Positions 60,357 to 64,000 of a DNA stretch of 64,000 nucleotides are shown here, piece by piece. Positions within the stretch are counted from its first letter, which is position 1, and every line of letters starts with the position of its first letter. The position numbers and the translations under genes were made by a program. The notes under the pieces are model-generated. The model saw only the letters and a program-made list of their open reading frames with translations, searched no databases and was not told where the DNA came from. Source of the stretch: Bradyrhizobium tropiciagri (GTDB taxonomy: Bacteria > Pseudomonadota > Alphaproteobacteria > Rhizobiales > Xanthobacteraceae); contig NZ_JAFCKF010000004.1 of assembly GCF_018130545.1 (NCBI RefSeq), positions 383,501 to 447,500 on the forward strand, given 5' to 3'.

Positions 60357-60490
60357 TATTTGGCGGATGTTGTGCCCGAATCCGCCGCGGCGACAAGACG
60401 AAAGTGCGGATTGGAGCCATGCGTGCCGGCGGCGCAATCTGTCCGGACTGACACACCGTCCGATATGTCATTGTCGCGAAACACCACATC

Positions 60491-60599
60491 CCGTCATCCT
60501 GAGGAGCGAGCCTCTTCGGCGAGCCTCGAAGGATGCACGGCCCGACTGTGGCCGATTCATCCTTCGAGGCTCGCTCCGCTCGCACCTCAGGATGACGGG
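60491..60599. repeat. intergenic palindromic repeat, family B, copy 3
   Basis: CCCGTCATCCTGAGGAGCGAG on the left, CTCGCACCTCAGGATGACGGG on the right; inner arms GCGAGCCTCGAAGGAT and ATCCTTCGAGGCTCGC. Lies upstream of the EamA transporter, past the HD gene stop. No gene inside. Confidence 0.88.
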
Positions 60600-60631
60600 G
60601 TAGTCCCTGCGCGTGTCTGAGACGCTCCCGC

Positions 60632-61477
60632 CTATTTCTGCGGCCCCGACAGCGAGATGTCGCGCTCGGCGCGAAATACGTTGCTGTAGAGATTGGCGAT
60701 CCATTGCCGTCCGCTGGAGGTGATGTTGAGGTGGCGGATCGCCTTCTGCACATGCGGCGCGACGCTGTCCCAGTAGAAGCGCGGATAGAGGTCGACGAGA
60801 TCGGCCGGCGAATCGTAGCCGAGCTGGCGGTTCAGTCCGGCTTCCTCGAATTCGAGGTACAGCGCGTTGGCCTTGCGGATGTAATGGGGATCGCCGAGCT
60901 GGCCGATCAAATCTGCGGCCCGCAGCAGGGTCGCCTCATCGCCGAAATCCTCATCGTCGTCAGGAGCGGTGAGCGGAAAGCGGGTGCCCTCGATGGCGCG
61001 CGCGATGCGCTCCTTGTCGAGCAGCGCGACGCCCTTGAGCCGTTCCATCACGAAGATCTTCGAGCGGTCGACGTGATAGGACATCAGTCCGGCATCCGAC
61101 GAGCCGCGTGGCAGGATCACCTTGCGGCCGTCAGCATCGACCAGATAGCCGTTCTGGTCGTCGGCATCGAACAGTCCGCGCACATAGCCGATGTCATGGG
61201 TGAGGCAGGCGATGATGACATGCGCATAATCCTCGGCGCTCATGTGCGAGTGCAGCGCGCGGCCGCGCAGGATGTCGTGGCCGGCCAGCGTCACCAGCAT
61301 GGTGTGCTCGACATTGTGATAGAGCGCGTCGCTGTTGCCGATGCATTCGAGCGCGATCCGCGCGATCGAGGGCACCATCTCGACCAGCTCGGTCTGCGAC
61401 GAGCCGAACCGGCGCTGCATGTATTCGCCGAGGAATTTGCCAAGCGCGTCGGCCGCAAGTTCGGGAAGGGTCATCAC
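60632..61477 (-). CDS. HD-domain metal-dependent hydrolase
   Basis: 281 residues from GTG 61477, which has GGAGG 8 bases upstream; the ATG at 61474 has the same site at 11 bases and is the alternative. HD-motif residues: DALYHNVEHTMLVT (first His), CLTHDIGYVRG (HD pair) and ATLLRAADLIGQL (last Asp). The rest is helical, with YPRFYWDSVAPHVQKAIRHL near the C-terminus. It should cleave a phosphoester in the cytoplasm; the substrate, a nucleotide or cyclic nucleotide, is not evident. No fused GGDEF or EAL domain. Confidence 0.88.
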   Translation of the reverse strand: MMTLPELAADALGKFLGEYMQRRFGSSQTELVEMVPSIARIALECIGNSDALYHNVEHTMLVTLAGHDILRGRALHSHMSAEDYAHVIIACLTHDIGYVRGLFDADDQNGYLVDADGRKVILPRGSSDAGLMSYHVDRSKIFVMERLKGVALLDKERIARAIEGTRFPLTAPDDDEDFGDEATLLRAADLIGQLGDPHYIRKANALYLEFEEAGLNRQLGYDSPADLVDLYPRFYWDSVAPHVQKAIRHLNITSSGRQWIANLYSNVFRAERDISLSGPQK

Positions 61478-61595
61478 GGCATTGACCTCCGAGATCGGGT
61501 GGTGAGCTTACGGCCTGCCAGCATTTCAGGGTAGTCCCGCGATGTGACATAATGTTTGCGGCTGGGCAGATACGACCTTCGGGTGGGAGCGGGTG

Positions 61596-61997
61596 ATGGG
61601 CGTCGATCTTTTGAACGTCAGGGGCTTGGGCGAGCTGGATCAAGAGGCTCCGGTCGTGATGGTCAATCTGATGCGATTTCGCGCGCGGTCGCTCGACGGT
61701 GACGGCTCGGGCTGGGACGCCTATCTGCGCTATAGCGCGCTCACCGTGCCGATGATCAAGGCGCGCGGCGGCACGCTGCTCTGGACCGGAAATGCCGAGA
61801 CGGTCGCGCTGGGCGAGCCGGCCGGCCAGCGCTGGGACTATCTCGCTTTGGTCTCCTATCCGAGCGTCGCCGCCTTCATCGACATGATGACCTCGGCCGA
61901 CTACGAGAACCGCTGCGACCCGCATCGCCGCAATGGCTGCGAGGAGCATGTCATCATCGCGACGCGCGAGGCCTACAGCAAGTTCAAGGTGGGGTGA
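61596..61997 (+). CDS. DUF1330 family protein
   Basis: 133 residues from ATG 61596 with GGGAGCGGG upstream. VVMVNLMRFRARSLDGDGSG at the N-terminus and WDYLALVSYPSVAAFIDMMTSADYE identify the DUF1330 fold, a dimeric alpha-beta barrel related to the NIPSNAP and antibiotic-monooxygenase groups. GTLLWTGNAE sits between. Cytoplasmic. Function unknown. It is divergent from the HD hydrolase. Confidence 0.88.
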   Translation: MGVDLLNVRGLGELDQEAPVVMVNLMRFRARSLDGDGSGWDAYLRYSALTVPMIKARGGTLLWTGNAETVALGEPAGQRWDYLALVSYPSVAAFIDMMTSADYENRCDPHRRNGCEEHVIIATREAYSKFKVG

Positions 61998-62018
61998 GGG
62001 GAGCGCGCTTTGCCCACA

Positions 62019-62119
62019 CCGTCACCCTGAGGAGCGCGAAGCGCGTCTCGAAGGGTCGACGGCCCGACTAGGGCCGATTCATCCTTCGAGACGCGCTTCG
62101 CACTCCTCAGGATGACGGG
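62019..62119. repeat. intergenic palindromic repeat, family B, copy 4
   Basis: CCGTCACCCTGAGGAGCGCGAAGCGCGTCTCGAAGG on the left closes with CCTTCGAGACGCGCTTCGCACTCCTCAGGATGACGG on the right. It follows the DUF1330 stop and overlaps the last codons of the convergent TetR gene, whose stop codon lies inside it. Confidence 0.88.
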
Positions 62120-62724
62120 TTGGAGAGCGGTGCAAGCGCCGCGCGGCACGCCCTCTGCACCACGCGGCAGACCTCGTCCCGCGACCGTCCGGCGCTGAGC
62201 GAGGCGAAGGTCGGGTAGCTCGTCAGCGCGAAGATCAGGTCGACGGCATCCTTGCGGGCCTGCGGCGAGGCGCCTTTGTCCGCGATCCGGTCGATCAGCG
62301 CGGTGAGGCCGCGGCGGCGGCGCTCGTTGCGCTCGCGGATTGCCTCGGCGAATTCGGGATCGGTCGCCATCGCGTCGTGCAGGCGTCCAACCGCGGAATC
62401 CCGGCTCCAGAAGGTGCAGAAGATCTCGACCATGCGGTCGAGCGCGGCGCGTGGATCGGCCATCGTCATGGCGTCGGCGAGCTGATGCAGCCCGCCATGG
62501 CGGGCGATCTCATCGAACACCGCTTCCAGCAGCCCGCGGCGCGAGCCGAACTGGTTGTAGACGGTCAGCCGGGTCACGCCGGCGGCCTTCGCCACCGAAT
62601 CCAGCGAGAAGCGCGCGATGCTCTCGCCTTCACGCAGCGTGCGCGAGGCCGCCTCGATCACGCGCTCGCGCGTCTCGGCGGCCGCGGCGCTGCGCGCCGG
62701 GCTCACATAGCTGCGCGGCGGCAT
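62107..62724 (-). CDS. TetR/AcrR family transcriptional regulator
   Basis: 205 residues from ATG 62724 (MPPRSYVSPARSAAAAETRE). HTH region: RVIEAASRTLREGESIARFS, then AGVTRLTVYNQFGSRRGLLEAVFDEIA (residues about 20-72). The C-terminal ligand domain is helical. The final four residues (NPSS) and stop are encoded by the edge of the family B repeat at 62019, so the original C-terminus may have been changed by repeat insertion. It is divergent from the membrane protein gene at 62799 and has a perfect dyad at 62753 in between. Confidence 0.92.
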   Translation of the reverse strand: MPPRSYVSPARSAAAAETRERVIEAASRTLREGESIARFSLDSVAKAAGVTRLTVYNQFGSRRGLLEAVFDEIARHGGLHQLADAMTMADPRAALDRMVEIFCTFWSRDSAVGRLHDAMATDPEFAEAIRERNERRRRGLTALIDRIADKGASPQARKDAVDLIFALTSYPTFASLSAGRSRDEVCRVVQRACRAALAPLSNPSS

Positions 62725-62752
62725 CGGCTGGCCTTGTTTTCGCTATATTGAC

Positions 62753-62767
62753 TATACATTATGTATA
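62753..62767. promoter_or_regulatory. perfect 15-bp palindrome, TetR operator
   Basis: TATACAT-T-ATGTATA, 7-bp arms around one base, in the 74-bp gap between the divergent TetR and membrane-protein genes. A further TATA run flanks it. Binding by the adjacent TetR is inferred from position and symmetry; the ATGTATA half-site resembles the TGTATA half at 520-543. Confidence 0.7.
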
Positions 62768-62798
62768 TCTAATTTCCAATGCCGTTTGGAGCAACATC

Positions 62799-63203
62799 AT
62801 GCAGACCGTCCTCATCATAGCCCTGTCCCTTCACGTCCTGTCATCGGTGTTTTGGGCCGGCTCCAGCTTCACTTTGGCGCGCACCGGCGGCCTCGGCGGC
62901 GAAAAGCTGCTGATTCCGCAAATCGGCGCCGCGACGGTTGCGATCGTGACCGGCGCCACGCTGTGGCGCCTGGTTCATGAAGGTTCGTTCGCGTTGTCGG
63001 AGCAGATTCTGGCCGGCGGCGCGGTCGCCGCGCTGGCTGCGGTTGCCGTGCAGATCATCGTCGGTGGTGGCGCAATCAGGCAGTTGCGCAGCGATGCGCG
63101 TGATACTTCAGCCGCGCGCTCCCGGCTGGCGATCGCGCAGCGCATCGCGGCCGGGCTGCTCGCGATCACCGCGCTCTGCATGGGCGCGGCGCGCTATGCC
63201 TAA
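62799..63203 (+). CDS. four-helix membrane protein controlled by adjacent TetR
   Basis: 134 residues from ATG 62799 with GGAG 9 bases upstream. Hydrophobic helices at about residues 4-25, 40-58, 68-90 and 113-132, with a cytoplasmic-type loop containing RQLRSDARDTSAARSRLAIA. His12 and a Trp19-Ala-Gly turn in helix 1 recall the CopD/YkvI-like membrane families, but I cannot assign it. It shares a 74-bp divergent gap and a palindrome with the TetR gene. Its stop overlaps the start of a family A repeat. Confidence 0.75.
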   Translation: MQTVLIIALSLHVLSSVFWAGSSFTLARTGGLGGEKLLIPQIGAATVAIVTGATLWRLVHEGSFALSEQILAGGAVAALAAVAVQIIVGGGAIRQLRSDARDTSAARSRLAIAQRIAAGLLAITALCMGAARYA

Positions 63204-63304
63204 AACGCGATGAGATTGAGTTGAATCGTCATCGCGCTTTAGCTCCTTGTTTGAGCATGATCTTTTCGGAAAACCGCTTCGCACTTTTCCGGATCATGCT
63301 TTAG
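63204..63304. repeat. intergenic palindromic repeat, family A, copy 2
   Basis: Near-identical to 18844-18945: AACGCGATGA...TCATCGCG, then GAGCATGATC...GATCATGC around TTTTCGGAAAACCGCTTCGCAC. It starts right after the stop of the membrane-protein gene and ends inside the stop codon of the convergent hydroxyacid oxidase gene, so it fills the whole gap. Confidence 0.88.
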
Positions 63305-64000
63305 AACTTCCGCACCAAATCCGGGGTGATCTCTTTCAGGCTGCGGATGCCGAGCAGCGCGAGATCGCGGTCGATTTCGGCATGCAAGAGCGAGATCGCG
63401 CGTGCCACGCCGGCCTCGCCGGCAGTCACGGCGGCATAGAGGAACGGCCGGCCGACCCAGACGAAATCAGCGCCGAGCGCCAGCGCCTTGATCACGTCGG
63501 TGCCGCGGCGGACGCCGCCGTCGACCATCACGGTCATGTCGCCCTTCAGCGCCGCGATCTCCGGCAGCATGCGCAAACCGGAGACGGTGTAGTCGAGCTG
63601 GCGTCCGCCATGGTTGGAGACCATGACGCCGTCGCAGCCATGCTCGCGCGCCAGCCGCGCGTCTTCCGGCGAGATCAGCCCCTTGACCACGAGCTTGCCG
63701 GGCCAGCGCTTGCGGATCAGCTCGACATGCTTCCAGGCGAGCTGGTCGCGGCTGCCGATGTTACGCATCAGATTCTTCGACAGCACCGGCGGGCCTTGCT
63801 TGGCGTCCATGTTCTCAAAATGCGGCATGCCGTGGTTGAACACGGTGCGCGCCCAGGTGTTCAGCAGCCAGTCCGGATGGGTGATGGTGTCCCAGAACAC
63901 CCGCGGCGTGATCTCGAGCGGCACCTGGAAGCCGTTGCGGATATTGTTCTCGCGGTTCGGCGGCACCGGCACGTCGGCGGTGACGACGAAGGTGTCGTAG
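63301..64000 (-). CDS. FMN-dependent alpha-hydroxy-acid oxidase/dehydrogenase, 5'-truncated by window edge
   Basis: The last 233 residues of a second LldD-type enzyme; the frame continues past the window end, so the start lies outside. The part seen begins YDTFVVTADVPVPPNRENN and contains RDQLAWKHVELIRKRWPGKL, the active-site block GVMVSNHGGRQLDYTVSGL (His and Arg) and VMVDGGVRRGTDVIKALALGADFVWVGR for the FMN phosphate. It is distinct in sequence from the copy at 22392. Substrate, likely L-lactate, glycolate or mandelate, is not determined. Confidence 0.9.
   Translation of the reverse strand, partial: YDTFVVTADVPVPPNRENNIRNGFQVPLEITPRVFWDTITHPDWLLNTWARTVFNHGMPHFENMDAKQGPPVLSKNLMRNIGSRDQLAWKHVELIRKRWPGKLVVKGLISPEDARLAREHGCDGVMVSNHGGRQLDYTVSGLRMLPEIAALKGDMTVMVDGGVRRGTDVIKALALGADFVWVGRPFLYAAVTAGEAGVARAISLLHAEIDRDLALLGIRSLKEITPDLVRKF

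Overview
The window is GC-rich, densely coded chromosomal DNA from an alphaproteobacterium of the order Rhizobiales, most like Bradyrhizobium. This rests on recognised families and their order (hemP-hmuTUV divergent from hmuR-hmuQ-hutX-exbBD-tonB, serC-serA, an EF-G-like paralogue, DUF992 proteins, Omp25/31-type barrels) and on several intergenic palindromic repeat families that I associate with that group. No database search was possible. I saw no rRNA, tRNA, CRISPR array, prophage or classical insertion sequence.

Layout. 1-3466: truncated crotonase divergent from a TetR regulator, a secreted M15-like peptidase, and an overlapping pair (Cys-rich CWC protein, HAD phosphatase). 3568-6836: DUF1800/DUF1501 export pair, then a DUF559 nuclease gene that exactly fills the space between two inverted repeats. 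6859-11265: aldo/keto reductase, acetyltransferase, PAS protein, small membrane proteins and a GST. 11874-16556: aspartate aminotransferase, two secreted DUF992 proteins, an epoxide-hydrolase-like enzyme and a LysR regulator. 16734-23838: EF-G-like GTPase, DUF1275 protein, shikimate dehydrogenase, two paralogous periplasmic proteins and an FMN-dependent hydroxyacid dehydrogenase. 24055-30649: glmM, an Fsr-type exporter, two outer-membrane barrels, GST, GNAT and a small conserved protein.

30655-33700 is the serine biosynthesis block: a candidate serC-motif leader RNA, serC and serA, with a gene-less version of the DUF559-type repeat pair between the two genes. 33962-42052: thiolase, a MarR/DHA2 exporter pair sharing a two-palindrome operator region, a MuiA-like protein, a crotonase, a membrane protein and a secreted phytase-like esterase.

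42174-50898 is a complete haem uptake and use locus: periplasmic binding protein, permease and ATPase (hmuTUV), HemP, TonB-dependent receptor, IsdG-type haem-degrading enzyme, HutX carrier and the ExbB-ExbD-TonB energiser, arranged around a divergent promoter region with a 17-bp dyad. 51069-55594 holds a sugar-type ABC importer without an ATPase gene plus a 2-hydroxyacid dehydrogenase. 55878-64000 carries a Cache chemoreceptor, regulators paired with likely targets, an EamA exporter, an HD hydrolase, a DUF1330 protein, a TetR/membrane-protein pair with a perfect operator palindrome, and a truncated second FMN hydroxyacid oxidase.

The most unusual items are the repeat-bounded DUF559 unit with its empty counterpart, the EF-G paralogue with serine in place of the catalytic histidine, and the DUF1800/DUF1501 pair in which only one partner has an export signal.
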